Assembly: GCA_013297885.1 (NCBI GenBank)
Contig: JAAFIR010000033.1
Coordinates: 1-57,884 of the forward strand
Source: Leptospirales bacterium
GTDB lineage: Bacteria; Spirochaetota; Leptospiria; Leptospirales; Leptospiraceae
Direction of reading: 5' to 3'
Length of the DNA: 57,884 nucleotides
How positions within the stretch are numbered: position 1 is the first letter of the stretch; each line of letters begins with the position of its first letter. Under the pieces are notes generated by a model, which had not been told where the DNA came from, did no database searches, and worked only from the letters and a program-made list of their open reading frames with translations. Below are positions 44,434 through 52,612 of this stretch, in pieces. The position numbers and the translations under genes were made by a program.

Positions 44434-45558
44434 ATGAAATTTATTATAAACAGTCAAGAATTCCAAAAAGCTATTTCTGCAGTTGAAGGTGTAATTACAG
44501 TTAGAGAAGTTAGATCCATTTTATCAAATATAAAAATTGAGTCTTCTGGTGATAAAGTTTATTTATCTGCAACTGATTTAGAAATTTCGATTAAACACTC
44601 AGTTCCAGCTCAAATCGAAGAAGAAGGAAATACATTGATTCCTGCAAAACAATTGAGTAATACTTTCAAAACTGTTAATTTTCAAAAAGCATTTATTCAA
44701 ACCGATCCAGATAAAGATGGAACAAATTCAAAAACTTTAATTACTGATGCAGAAAAAAAAGAATCTTATGAAATGTTTATAAACGGAATTGAAAATGATG
44801 ATATCAGAACAATCGCAAATGTGAAAAATACAGATGTAGTTGATTTTCCTTGTATCATTCTTTCTGAAATGATAAAAAAAACTAATTATGCTGTTGCTGT
44901 TGATGATACACGTTTTGTATTTAATGGTAATTATCTTATTGCAAGTGAAGGCAAAATTATCATGGTTGGGACAGATGGTAGAAGGCTTTCAAAAATTGAA
45001 CGCACCATTCCAAATTCTTTACCTTTTACTAAAGGCGTTATTATTCCTCATAAAGCTATTAAAGAAATTTTAAAAATGATTGATTCATCAGAAACTGGGA
45101 AAATCGGAATCATTGATAACCAAATTTATATTCATATTGGTAATACTGAATTACTTTGCAAATTAATTGATGGAAATTATCCTGATTACGAAGCAGTAAT
45201 TCCAAAAGATATGAAAAGTAAAGCTATCATAAACAAAGAATTGTTTCTGTTAAAAGTAAGACAAGCTTTAGTTTCTGCTGAAGAACCTTCACGACAAATT
45301 AAATTAGAATTTTCAAAAAATAATCTTCAAATTTCTGCCTCTACTCAAGGTTCACAAGAAGCTCATATTAGTCTTGCAATTGATTATGAAGGAGATGATT
45401 TAGTAATAGCTTTCAAAGGGGATTATTTAGTTGATGTTGCAAAAGCAATTGATGACCAAGAACTTCATTTTCATTTTTCTACATCAAATTCTCCAGTGAT
45501 TGTAAAAGATCCTTCAGATTCTCAATATACAGCTGTAATTATGCCAATGAAAATTTAA
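44434..45558 (+). CDS. dnaN: DNA polymerase III sliding clamp, beta subunit
   Basis: 374 residues, three clamp domains of about 120 residues each. Recognisable are the opening MKFIINSQEFQKAISAVEGVI, the LEISIKHSVPA and TDGRRLSKIE landmarks and the C-terminal YTAVIMPMKI, which matches the family's MPMRL ending. The ring holds polymerase on DNA. AAGGATAGG precedes the ATG. Its stop overlaps the recF start by one base (TAATG). In most bacteria, including known Leptospira, dnaA is directly upstream; here it is replaced by the repeat region and a divergent TetR gene. Confidence 0.97.
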   Translation: MKFIINSQEFQKAISAVEGVITVREVRSILSNIKIESSGDKVYLSATDLEISIKHSVPAQIEEEGNTLIPAKQLSNTFKTVNFQKAFIQTDPDKDGTNSKTLITDAEKKESYEMFINGIENDDIRTIANVKNTDVVDFPCIILSEMIKKTNYAVAVDDTRFVFNGNYLIASEGKIIMVGTDGRRLSKIERTIPNSLPFTKGVIIPHKAIKEILKMIDSSETGKIGIIDNQIYIHIGNTELLCKLIDGNYPDYEAVIPKDMKSKAIINKELFLLKVRQALVSAEEPSRQIKLEFSKNNLQISASTQGSQEAHISLAIDYEGDDLVIAFKGDYLVDVAKAIDDQELHFHFSTSNSPVIVKDPSDSQYTAVIMPMKI

Positions 45559-46670
45559 TGTTTATAAAAAAGCTCAAACTTCTAAATTTTCGGTCATATC
45601 AAAATCTAGAACTTGAGTTTGGTTCCAAGCTCATTTTTTTTATTGGCGAAAATGGTTCTGGTAAAACAAATATTTTAGAATCTATTAATCAATTTGCAAC
45701 TCTAAAAAGTTTCCGTGATAATCCAGAAGAAGAATTAATTAATTGGAAAGAAAATTTTTTTTATATAAAACTTGATTTTGTTAAAGAAAATTTTGATAAT
45801 AAAATCGAAATTGGATATTCTAAAGAAGACTCTTCAAAAAGAAAAGTAAAACTAAATCAAAACCAAGTCAAAAAAAAACAAGAAATTGTTGGTGAATTAA
45901 AAACAGTAATATTTTCACCGAATGATTTAAGTATTTTAGATGGAGGTCCTGCTGAAAGAAGAAGATTTATTGACACTTTCATATCTATTCAAAGCAAAAA
46001 TTACTATAGTCAGATTTCAGAGTATAATAAAATATTAAAACAAAGAAACTTTTTGTTAAAAAAAAAGAACATTGATCAAAAGGAATTTTCTCCTTGGAAT
46101 AAACTCTTAAAAGACAGAGCAGAAATAGTTTTTGAATTTAGAAAAGATTATATTCTTAGAATTAATGAAATTTTCAAAAAAGACTTATTTAAACTTAGTA
46201 ACGGAAAAGATCAGTTTGAAATTATTTATAAACCTGATTTTCAAAGTTATTCTGAATATGAAGAAATATTAAAATCCAAATTAGCAAAAGACATTCAACT
46301 AGGGTATACTTCTGTGGGTATTCATAGAGATCAAATTTTTATTGGAACTAATGGAAAAGATATTACTGAGTTTGGTTCACAAGGTCAAAAAAGAAGCACA
46401 GTGATATCTTTAAAAACTTCACAATTCCATATAATCAAATCTGAATCAAACTTATCACCAATATTATTAATTGATGATGTGATTCGTGAACTAGATGTAA
46501 AAAGAAGAGAATTATTCATAGAACTAATCAAAGAAGCAGGACAAACTTTTTTCACTACTACTGACTTAGAGGGAATTAAGGATTATCTAGGTAGTTTAGA
46601 AAATGAAAAAGAAATCTTTGAAGTAAAAGACTTTTCAGTAAAAAAACTTTCATCTATTTTAGTTATTTAA
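45558..46670 (+). CDS. recF: DNA repair protein RecF
   Basis: 370 residues, an SMC-like ATPase. N-terminal LLNFRSYQNLELEF and Walker A FIGENGSGKTNILE (about 29-42), the RecF-typical DGGPAERRRFIDTFIS segment, the signature FGSQGQKRS (near 273) and Walker B PILLIDDVIRELD (near 305). It loads RecA at gapped DNA with RecO and RecR. It is coupled to dnaN by TAATG and directly joined to the DUF721 gene. The length is normal for the family. Confidence 0.96.
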   Translation: MFIKKLKLLNFRSYQNLELEFGSKLIFFIGENGSGKTNILESINQFATLKSFRDNPEEELINWKENFFYIKLDFVKENFDNKIEIGYSKEDSSKRKVKLNQNQVKKKQEIVGELKTVIFSPNDLSILDGGPAERRRFIDTFISIQSKNYYSQISEYNKILKQRNFLLKKKNIDQKEFSPWNKLLKDRAEIVFEFRKDYILRINEIFKKDLFKLSNGKDQFEIIYKPDFQSYSEYEEILKSKLAKDIQLGYTSVGIHRDQIFIGTNGKDITEFGSQGQKRSTVISLKTSQFHIIKSESNLSPILLIDDVIRELDVKRRELFIELIKEAGQTFFTTTDLEGIKDYLGSLENEKEIFEVKDFSVKKLSSILVI

Positions 46671-47120
46671 ATGGAAAACATTGATAAAAAACTCTTTACA
46701 ATTTCTGAAATAGATTTTTCAAAATTAATCAAAAATATATTAGAAGTGGATTTAATAAATGAAGCCGAGTATTTAAAAATTCAAAACAATTGGCTAGAAA
46801 TTGTGGGACCTTTTTATTTTGACTATTCACATCCATTAAAAATAGAAAAAAAAATATTGTATGTTTTAGTTTTAAATCCAGCAATTAAAATGGAGATTTT
46901 ATTTTTAAAAGATGTAATCTTAAAAAATTTAAACAAATATAAACTTCAAACTGAGTTTAAAAAATTAAATTTTGTTTTTGGAAAAATTCCTATAAGAAAA
47001 AATAAGTTAGAAAAGAAAAAAGAAAACTTAGAAGGTAAATCTGAACTTCTAGGTTTAGTTTCTAAAATAGAAGATAAGAGTTTTCAGAAGAAAATGTTTG
47101 AACTTTTAAAAGTGATTTAA
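46671..47120 (+). CDS. DUF721 protein
   Basis: 149 residues with the DUF721 core: NNWLEIVGPFYFDYSHPLKIEKKILYVLVLNPAIKMEILFL (about 42-83), then an LNKYKLQTEFKKLNFVFGKI strand-helix, and a charged C-terminus. The gene starts with no gap after the recF stop. DUF721 proteins, some linked to DciA-type helicase loading, regularly lie between recF and gyrB; the link to DciA is known for part of the family and is likely but not shown here. gyrB does not follow. Confidence 0.82.
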   Translation: MENIDKKLFTISEIDFSKLIKNILEVDLINEAEYLKIQNNWLEIVGPFYFDYSHPLKIEKKILYVLVLNPAIKMEILFLKDVILKNLNKYKLQTEFKKLNFVFGKIPIRKNKLEKKKENLEGKSELLGLVSKIEDKSFQKKMFELLKVI

Positions 47121-47260
47121 AAGAATTAGGCAATTTTTTTTGTGACAATAAATTGTTATGCAAAAAAAAGCTTATTCTTTTGAATTCCTCTTAAAAACTT
47201 GCTTTCTGCTTCTATCGAAAAATAGCACAAGTTTAGATTTTACTATTTAAAATTTGTTAC

Positions 47261-48019
47261 CTATTCTGATTTGCTATTTTGGGTGGTAGTTCCACCGTAA
47301 TTAAAATAATGCGTTTTAGTTGGTAACCAATTATCATCTTGTTTCACGTGAAACGAAATCGACACCAATTTAGAATTTTCATCATATGCAAATACTTGTT
47401 GTTTTTTTGTATTAGGTTGGTGGTTTTCTCTTTTTTCAATTTTGCCATCTTTGTCTAAAAAAGTTTTAATCAAAGCTACTTGTTTTAATTTATCATCAAA
47501 AATTTCTTGATTCAAAATGTTCGGTTGTAAATTTTCCTTTCTAGTTGAAAAAGTTTCAACAGTGTTTGCTTCTTCCCATCTCGTCTCACAATCAATCACC
47601 ATTTCTTTATTCATTGAAAAGATTCTATGTTTGATTTTTTTTCCACTAGAAATAGAAGTTACTTCAATTTCTTTTAAAATTTCTTTTTGGTTATAAAAAA
47701 ATTGTTTTTTTTCAATAATCTCTTTTACAGGTGAGTAAAGTTCTTCTAAAATTAATCTATCATTTTCATAAGTATAAATAATTTCTCCGTCAAACTCTGA
47801 TTTTGAATTAGAAAATTTTTCTTTTATCAATTTTCCATTTGGATTGTATTCATAACTTGCTGAGTATAAAACTTGACCTGATTTATTTTTAACAATTTCA
47901 GAAATGGGTCCGTTTTTTTCTTTTCCAATTGTAAATTTATCCAAGTAGGACCATTTACCTGGTGTAAAAGCATTTAGTTGTATAATAATTAAAAATAGGA
48001 ATAGTTTCATTAGTTTCAA
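47261..48019 (-). CDS. Secreted hypothetical protein with YD-like repeats
   Basis: 252 residues. The signal peptide (MKLMKLFLFLIIIQLNAF) is followed by strand-rich repeats such as YSASYEYNPNGKLIKEKF, YTYENDRLILEELY and FAYDENSKLVSISFHV, which resemble the YD/RHS-like repeats of bacterial surface proteins, in low copy. It is a Leptospira-like exported protein of unknown role. A parS-like palindrome lies inside its 3' coding part. It is convergent with dnaN-recF-DUF721. Confidence 0.6.
   Translation of the reverse strand: MKLMKLFLFLIIIQLNAFTPGKWSYLDKFTIGKEKNGPISEIVKNKSGQVLYSASYEYNPNGKLIKEKFSNSKSEFDGEIIYTYENDRLILEELYSPVKEIIEKKQFFYNQKEILKEIEVTSISSGKKIKHRIFSMNKEMVIDCETRWEEANTVETFSTRKENLQPNILNQEIFDDKLKQVALIKTFLDKDGKIEKRENHQPNTKKQQVFAYDENSKLVSISFHVKQDDNWLPTKTHYFNYGGTTTQNSKSE
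47340..47355. promoter_or_regulatory. parS site (ParB binding)
   Basis: TGTTTCACGTGAAACG matches the 16-base bacterial parS consensus TGTTTCACGTGAAACA at 15 of 16 positions; the central palindrome GTTTCACGTGAAAC is exact. parS sites cluster near the replication origin and load ParB for chromosome segregation. The site is in codons of the secreted protein gene, as often seen, about 2 kb from recF. A chance occurrence of a 14-base GC-containing palindrome in such AT-rich DNA is very unlikely. Confidence 0.85.
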
Positions 48020-48115
48020 TATCGACTTTATAAAGAATTTTTTAATAGTTAGAAACTTAATTTTAAAGATAATTTAATTGGTGGTAATTTATAATTTTCC
48101 TTTTTGAATTAAAAT

Positions 48116-48577
48116 TCAGGTTTTGTCCAGTGGAAGTTTTGTGGTTAAATAATTAAGTTCATTCAAATAAACCAAATAAAGTTCATATTTTAGCCCATTT
48201 ATTGTTTCTGGCGTAGTGTATGTAAATTCTAAAGAAGAAGAGTATTCATTTTCTTTTGGAGCGGTAATAGTATTTTTTGATACTAAAAATTTATTTGGTT
48301 CTGAGGGTAGTGGATTTCTATTTTCAATAAAATTTTTTCGAAATTTGAACTCTTTATTCCATCTTTTATCATTTGAATAAATTTTTAATACTAAAGTACG
48401 ATGTAAATCTCCTGTTGGGAAATTATGTCCTATTCCAATAGTAATTAACTTGATATTAACTTCTTAATCAGAAATTTTAACAATTTCAACTTTTTTACAG
48501 ATTTCTCTAAAAGTGATTTGTTGTGTCCCCCAGAAAATTCATTTGATTCAGCTGAGTAAGCTTTCAATATTTTACTT
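48116..48577 (-). pseudogene. Cytochrome-c-like protein C-terminal remnant
   Basis: The minus-strand reading contains NEFSGGHNKSLLEKSV, shifts frame near 48500 and meets a TAA near 48468. It continues as NIKLITIGIGHNFPTGDLHR and LVLKIYSNDKRWNKEF to LPLDKT and TGA at 48116. GGH...GHNFPTG is characteristic of the non-heme C-terminal domain of multiheme cytochrome c proteins. The CxxCH heme-binding part is missing, cut off at the junction with the SH3-domain remnant. It is a 5'-truncated, doubly damaged gene. Confidence 0.65.
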
Positions 48578-49445
48578 TTGTTTTTATGTAAAGAAAAAGT
48601 CAATCTAGGATCAAAGGAATCAAAAATAAAAGTTATTGGAGTTGTTACATCAAATGGTATGTTAGCTTTTCAAGAACCTAGATTCACTTCATTGCCAAGC
48701 AGAATTCCACTAAATAAAGAACTTGAAGTGTTAAATAATAAATTCCCAGATCCAAAAATTCCAAAAGCTTTTTGGTATGAAGTTATGTTAGAAGGAAAAA
48801 AACTTTATATTAAAGATGATGATGTTCATAAAGATATTAAATTTCAAACTTTTGATGTTTTAGAAAATACTAGATTTGGATTTGTAAAATCTAGTTCAGT
48901 AAGATTAAGAGAAGCACAAAGCCTGAATTCAAAAATTTTAGAAAATATATTAAAAGAAACTGAAGTTCAAATTTTAAGAACAGGAAGTCAGATGAATGAA
49001 ATAGAAAACAAATTATCACATTGGTTTTATGTTCAATTAAATGATGGTAAAAGAGGATATGTTTTTGGTGAATACATTCAAGATGGAACTGTTTAAGCGA
49101 ATAAAAAATATAGTGAAGTTAAGTTTAGTTGATATAGATAACGATGGGATTCCAGAATTAAAATAAAATGAAGGTGGGAGAGGAACTGAGTCAATTGAAA
49201 TTTTTCAATTTGAAAAAAATCAATTTAATTTAGTTTTTAGCATTCCAAATACTAATGGAGTTTATACAAAAAATATTAACAAAAATTATCTTGAATATTA
49301 CTCTGAAACTAAAATCGAATCTCCTAATATTTTAGTTTATGAACGTGAAAGTGGTAAAGATAAAACTGAAAACAAAATTGTTCAGGCTTACATAGTAGAA
49401 AATTCTAAAATTAAATCTATTCCTTTGAATAAAGTTAAGTTATAA
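48578..49445 (+). pseudogene. SH3-domain lipoprotein, truncated and frameshifted
   Basis: The first frame (TTG 48578 to 49096, 172 residues) has a clipped lipoprotein signal (ILLLFLC reads upstream to an in-frame stop). Two SH3-like domains follow: IGVVTSNGMLAFQEPRF (about 20-80) and FVKSSSVRLREAQSLNSKIL through GYVFGEYI (about 100-168). After a frame change near 49096 the reading continues as VDIDNDGIPELK, a TAA, then TESIEIFQFEKNQFNL to NKVKL and TAA 49445. It was probably a secreted SH3 protein, broken at both ends. Confidence 0.6.
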
Positions 49446-49562
49446 GATTTAAAATCCTCGATTTGAATTTTTTTATTAAATCCCTCTGAAATGAAGTGGT
49501 TTAAACTTATGGTAAAAATTTTTAAGTGGATTTATTGTTATCAAAAGAGATTTTTAAATTCT

Positions 49563-49670
49563 AGCGAAAAAAGATCGACTCGGTGTCAAAATTTTTTGAA
49601 TAAAAAATTTTGACAAGAGAGGAGAGCTTGTTTTTTGCAGCCATCTTTTCGGCGAAGCAAAAATTCGCCC
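49563..49670 (+). repeat. Two-hairpin intergenic element, copy G
   Basis: Plus-strand copy. The left end AGCGAAAAAAGATCGACTCGG is followed by hairpin I (TGTCAAAATTTTTTG with matching CAAAATTTTGACA-type arm). The linker AGAGAGGAGAGCTTG follows. A short hairpin II (TTTTTTGC/GCAAAAA around a small GCC/GGC inner stem) and the right end ATTCGCCC complete it. It lies between the SH3 remnant and the convergent flippase-like gene. It is the most compact of the complete copies. Confidence 0.82.
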
Positions 49671-49681
49671 TGACTCTATGA

Positions 49682-50665
49682 CTAATTTAATTCTTGTTGT
49701 TTATTTTTTTTAAAACCATGTCTTCTACGGTATGTCCAATAGAGATAAAAAATCAAACCGGTAAAAGTAACTATGAAAAAAGAACTCATATGAAGTGCTG
49801 TTGCATAAATTAATCCCATTGCAGAATCTTTTTTTAGAACAAGAAATCCTGAAATAATTGCTCCGTGAAAAACACCAACTCCAGATGGTGCAGAAGGTAG
49901 AGCTAAACTCATCGCACCACAAAATAAAAAGAATACACATTCAACAAAGCTAATATCTAAACCAAGAGTTTTTCCTATTAAATAGTAATTCGTAAAATAG
50001 AAAATCCAAGATCCTGCAGTTAAAATTAACAAGCGAATAAATTTTTTAAACTTCAGAAAAGATTCTAAATCTGTGATATGTGACTCAATATGGTTTTTAT
50101 AAAATTCTTCTTTTTTTAAGTAAGAAAAAAGTTTTGAAAGAATTTTTTTAATTAACTCATTTTGAAATCTCAGTAAATATAAACTAAATAACATTCCAAA
50201 TAAAATAGAAGAAGAAATGATATAAACTGATAAATTGGAATGATCTCCTTTTATAAAGTTAATAATAAAAAAAGATGCCATTCCCATAACTACAACAAAA
50301 ATAAAATCAATAACTTTTTCTATAAATAACTTTGATAATAAATTAAAGTAGGCAACTGATGTTTCATTTCTACAATAAAATACTCTGAATAAATCCCCAC
50401 CTCTTGCAGGTAAAATCATATTAGCAGCATAACCTATAAATGTTGAAGAAATGGCATGTTTAAATAAAATTTTACTCTCAAGTAATGAGCGCCAACGATA
50501 TGAAAAAATAATGAGTCCCATTAATTGAGAAAAAATAATTAAAACTATATAGTCATAAGAAATATTAGCTGAAATTTTATGAAACTCTGCTACAAAATCA
50601 ATTTTATATAAAATGAATCCAATAAAGATTCCTGAAATGATTAAACCTAGTAAAATTTTTTTCAT
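49682..50665 (-). CDS. Flippase-like integral membrane protein (UPF0104/LPG-synthase TM family)
   Basis: About 327 residues from ATG 50665, which lies one base after the HIT stop; the longer reading into the HIT gene is not preferred. Eight or so membrane helices, with family landmarks YRWRSLLESK, NMILPARGGDLFRVFYCR and the conserved ALPSAPSGVGVFHGAIISGF. The family covers the membrane half of MprF-type lysyl-phosphatidylglycerol synthases and glycan/lipid flippases. No synthase domain is attached. Lipid or lipid-linked sugar handling in the inner membrane is likely. It is last in the operon. Confidence 0.85.
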   Translation of the reverse strand: MKKILLGLIISGIFIGFILYKIDFVAEFHKISANISYDYIVLIIFSQLMGLIIFSYRWRSLLESKILFKHAISSTFIGYAANMILPARGGDLFRVFYCRNETSVAYFNLLSKLFIEKVIDFIFVVVMGMASFFIINFIKGDHSNLSVYIISSSILFGMLFSLYLLRFQNELIKKILSKLFSYLKKEEFYKNHIESHITDLESFLKFKKFIRLLILTAGSWIFYFTNYYLIGKTLGLDISFVECVFFLFCGAMSLALPSAPSGVGVFHGAIISGFLVLKKDSAMGLIYATALHMSSFFIVTFTGLIFYLYWTYRRRHGFKKNKQQELN

Positions 50666-50666
50666 A

Positions 50667-51011
50667 TTATCCTGGTGGCCAATTAAATTCTCTTCCTGCA
50701 AGTAAATGAAAATGAATATGAAACACTGTTTGACCAGCATCTTTACCCATATTATTTACAATCCGATACCCATTTTTTTCTAAACTTTGACTTCTTGCAA
50801 ATTCAGAAATTTCTATCATCAACTTTCCAATTATTTTTTCATCATCAATAGAAAGTTTATCTAATGACTCAATATGTTTTTTGGGAATAAATAAAATATG
50901 AGTTGGAGCTGTTGGACTAATGTCTGGAAAAGCGATAGAATTTTCAGATTCAAAAAGAATTTTTGCAGGAATTATTTTTTTTACAATTTTACAAAAAATA
51001 CAATCAATCAT
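50667..51011 (-). CDS. HIT-family nucleotide hydrolase (HinT-like)
   Basis: 114 residues from ATG 51011 (AAGGTG just upstream; a start at 51023 is possible). DCIFCKIVKKIIPAKILFES opens the protein, and the histidine triad is VFHIHFHLLAG. Such proteins hydrolyse nucleoside phosphoramidates and related adenylates as dimers. The Cys pair in CIFC is the common family feature in this branch, often metal-binding. The start overlaps the end of the ROK gene by 8 bases, so the two are coupled. Confidence 0.9.
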   Translation of the reverse strand: MIDCIFCKIVKKIIPAKILFESENSIAFPDISPTAPTHILFIPKKHIESLDKLSIDDEKIIGKLMIEISEFARSQSLEKNGYRIVNNMGKDAGQTVFHIHFHLLAGREFNWPPG

Positions 51012-51906
51012 CTTCACCTTCAAAACAAAGTGCAGCAGAACCTAGACTCCCTGCAAAATCTTCACCAACTGCAAAAATTAAATTTTCACTTAATACAGGA
51101 AATATTTTGGAACGAACTTTTTCTTCAAGGCTTTTTCCAAATAAGGAATAGGATTTTGAAATACCTCCAAGAAATACTATCTTTTCAGGATTGAGTATAT
51201 ATATTATAGCTCTTATACATTCTGAAAATGTTTCAACACCTAGTTCCAAAACTTCTTTTGCATCTTTATCATTTAAAATTACTAAATCAAAAAATTCTTT
51301 TGCATTTTGTAATTTTATATTTGTAGCTTCAAAATATCGATTCAAAAATCCACTTGTACTAAAATAACTTTCAGCACAACCTTTTTGACCACAACCACAA
51401 ATTGCTCCATTTGGTATTACAGACATATGTCCAACTTCCATTCCATTACCTTTAATACCATTATACAATTTTCCATTAAAAATAAAACCTCCACCTAGTC
51501 CTGTGCCTAATGTGAAAACAAATAAAGATTTTTTTTTGGAGTCTATTCCAAAAAAATATTCTCCTAGTGAAGCTACATTTGAATCATTATTAAAATAAAT
51601 TGGAATTGGGAAAATTTCTTTTAGAAAGGAAATTAAATTTACATTTTTTAAATTTGGAAGATTTGCTGATTTTAAAATTACTCCAGAATCTAAATCAATT
51701 GGACCGGGTGTTCCTATTCCAATTTTTTCAAACGTAGTATTTTTTTTAATTTCAAAAATAAAATTTTTTATATTCTCTAAGAATTCTTCATTTGTCCAAA
51801 TTGGATTTGTTTTGATAGAACTTTGAAAATAAATTTTTCCAGTTTTAGAAATTACAGTTCCTTTGACAGAACCACCACCAACATCAATTCCAAGAAATTT
51901 TTTCAT
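51004..51906 (-). CDS. ROK-family sugar kinase, glucokinase-like
   Basis: About 300 residues. N-terminal ATP phosphate loop GIDVGGGSVKGTVI, GTPGPIDLD, GTGLGGGFIFNG, and the ROK zinc motif CGCGQKGCAES (about 165-175). It should phosphorylate glucose or a related hexose using ATP in the cytoplasm. The ATG at 51906 is preferred; it overlaps the PrsW gene by 23 bases, and the HIT gene overlaps its end. No repressor domain is present, so it is a kinase rather than a regulator. Confidence 0.9.
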   Translation of the reverse strand: MKKFLGIDVGGGSVKGTVISKTGKIYFQSSIKTNPIWTNEEFLENIKNFIFEIKKNTTFEKIGIGTPGPIDLDSGVILKSANLPNLKNVNLISFLKEIFPIPIYFNNDSNVASLGEYFFGIDSKKKSLFVFTLGTGLGGGFIFNGKLYNGIKGNGMEVGHMSVIPNGAICGCGQKGCAESYFSTSGFLNRYFEATNIKLQNAKEFFDLVILNDKDAKEVLELGVETFSECIRAIIYILNPEKIVFLGGISKSYSLFGKSLEEKVRSKIFPVLSENLIFAVGEDFAGSLGSAALCFEGEDD

Positions 51907-52612
51907 AAACAAACTTTCTTAAATCTCTAACCACCCAAACCCAAATTCCAACAAACATTGCTGTTGAAAGCCAGTTTCCAAATTTTGAACCTGGGAGCAG
52001 GAAGAAATCAACTACTCCATGCTGAATCACTGCAAGAAAATAAGCATAAAACAAAACGACAGTTTTTTTGTCAGATGAATTACTTTTTAACAAAAACAAT
52101 GCAAAACACAAATTAATAAGTAAATGAATGTTTGAAGAGAAAAGAGTTCTACCAAGAAACATTTCAAAAATTTTATTTTTATCTTTGGAAATATAAACAT
52201 AATTTTCAATTCCTGCAAAACCTAGTGCAACAAACCCACCGATTAAAATTACATCTTTATCAAATTTTTTTTCTTTGTAGTTATAAGCTCCAAAGAATGC
52301 TAAAAGTAAAATAAAAAACTCTTTAAAAGTTTCTTCCATCATCCCAGCTTGTATAAAAGAAATATAGATTGTTTGGCTTAACACAGTTGCTGTTTTTTTT
52401 GGTTTAAAATTCACCTCAGGCCAAATGATTGGGTGGAGATATAAAATGATTTGAGTAGTGATGATTCCAAGTATAAGTGCTACACTTGATAAAATTAGTT
52501 TTCTTTTAAAATCAGAAGGTTGTAAAGTGAATAAAAAAAATCCCCATGGCAAAATGGAAAGAGTTGCATAAAGTAAAATTTTGAAGTCAATTGAGTTTAA
52601 AAATTGAATCAA
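51884..52612 (-). CDS. PrsW-family intramembrane metalloprotease
   Basis: 242 residues, about seven membrane helices. The PrsW/CPBP-like catalytic motifs are all visible: MMEETFKEF (Glu pair), GFAGIENYVYI, and two His motifs HLLINLCFALF and HGVVDFFLLPG. PrsW in Bacillus cleaves the anti-sigma factor RsiW; here no anti-sigma gene lies beside it, but the TonB-tailed membrane protein does, with a four-base overlap, making that protein a possible substrate or partner (inference). Glu and His ligands are complete, so it is likely active. Confidence 0.88.
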   Translation of the reverse strand: MIQFLNSIDFKILLYATLSILPWGFFLFTLQPSDFKRKLILSSVALILGIITTQIILYLHPIIWPEVNFKPKKTATVLSQTIYISFIQAGMMEETFKEFFILLLAFFGAYNYKEKKFDKDVILIGGFVALGFAGIENYVYISKDKNKIFEMFLGRTLFSSNIHLLINLCFALFLLKSNSSDKKTVVLFYAYFLAVIQHGVVDFFLLPGSKFGNWLSTAMFVGIWVWVVRDLRKFVYEKISWN

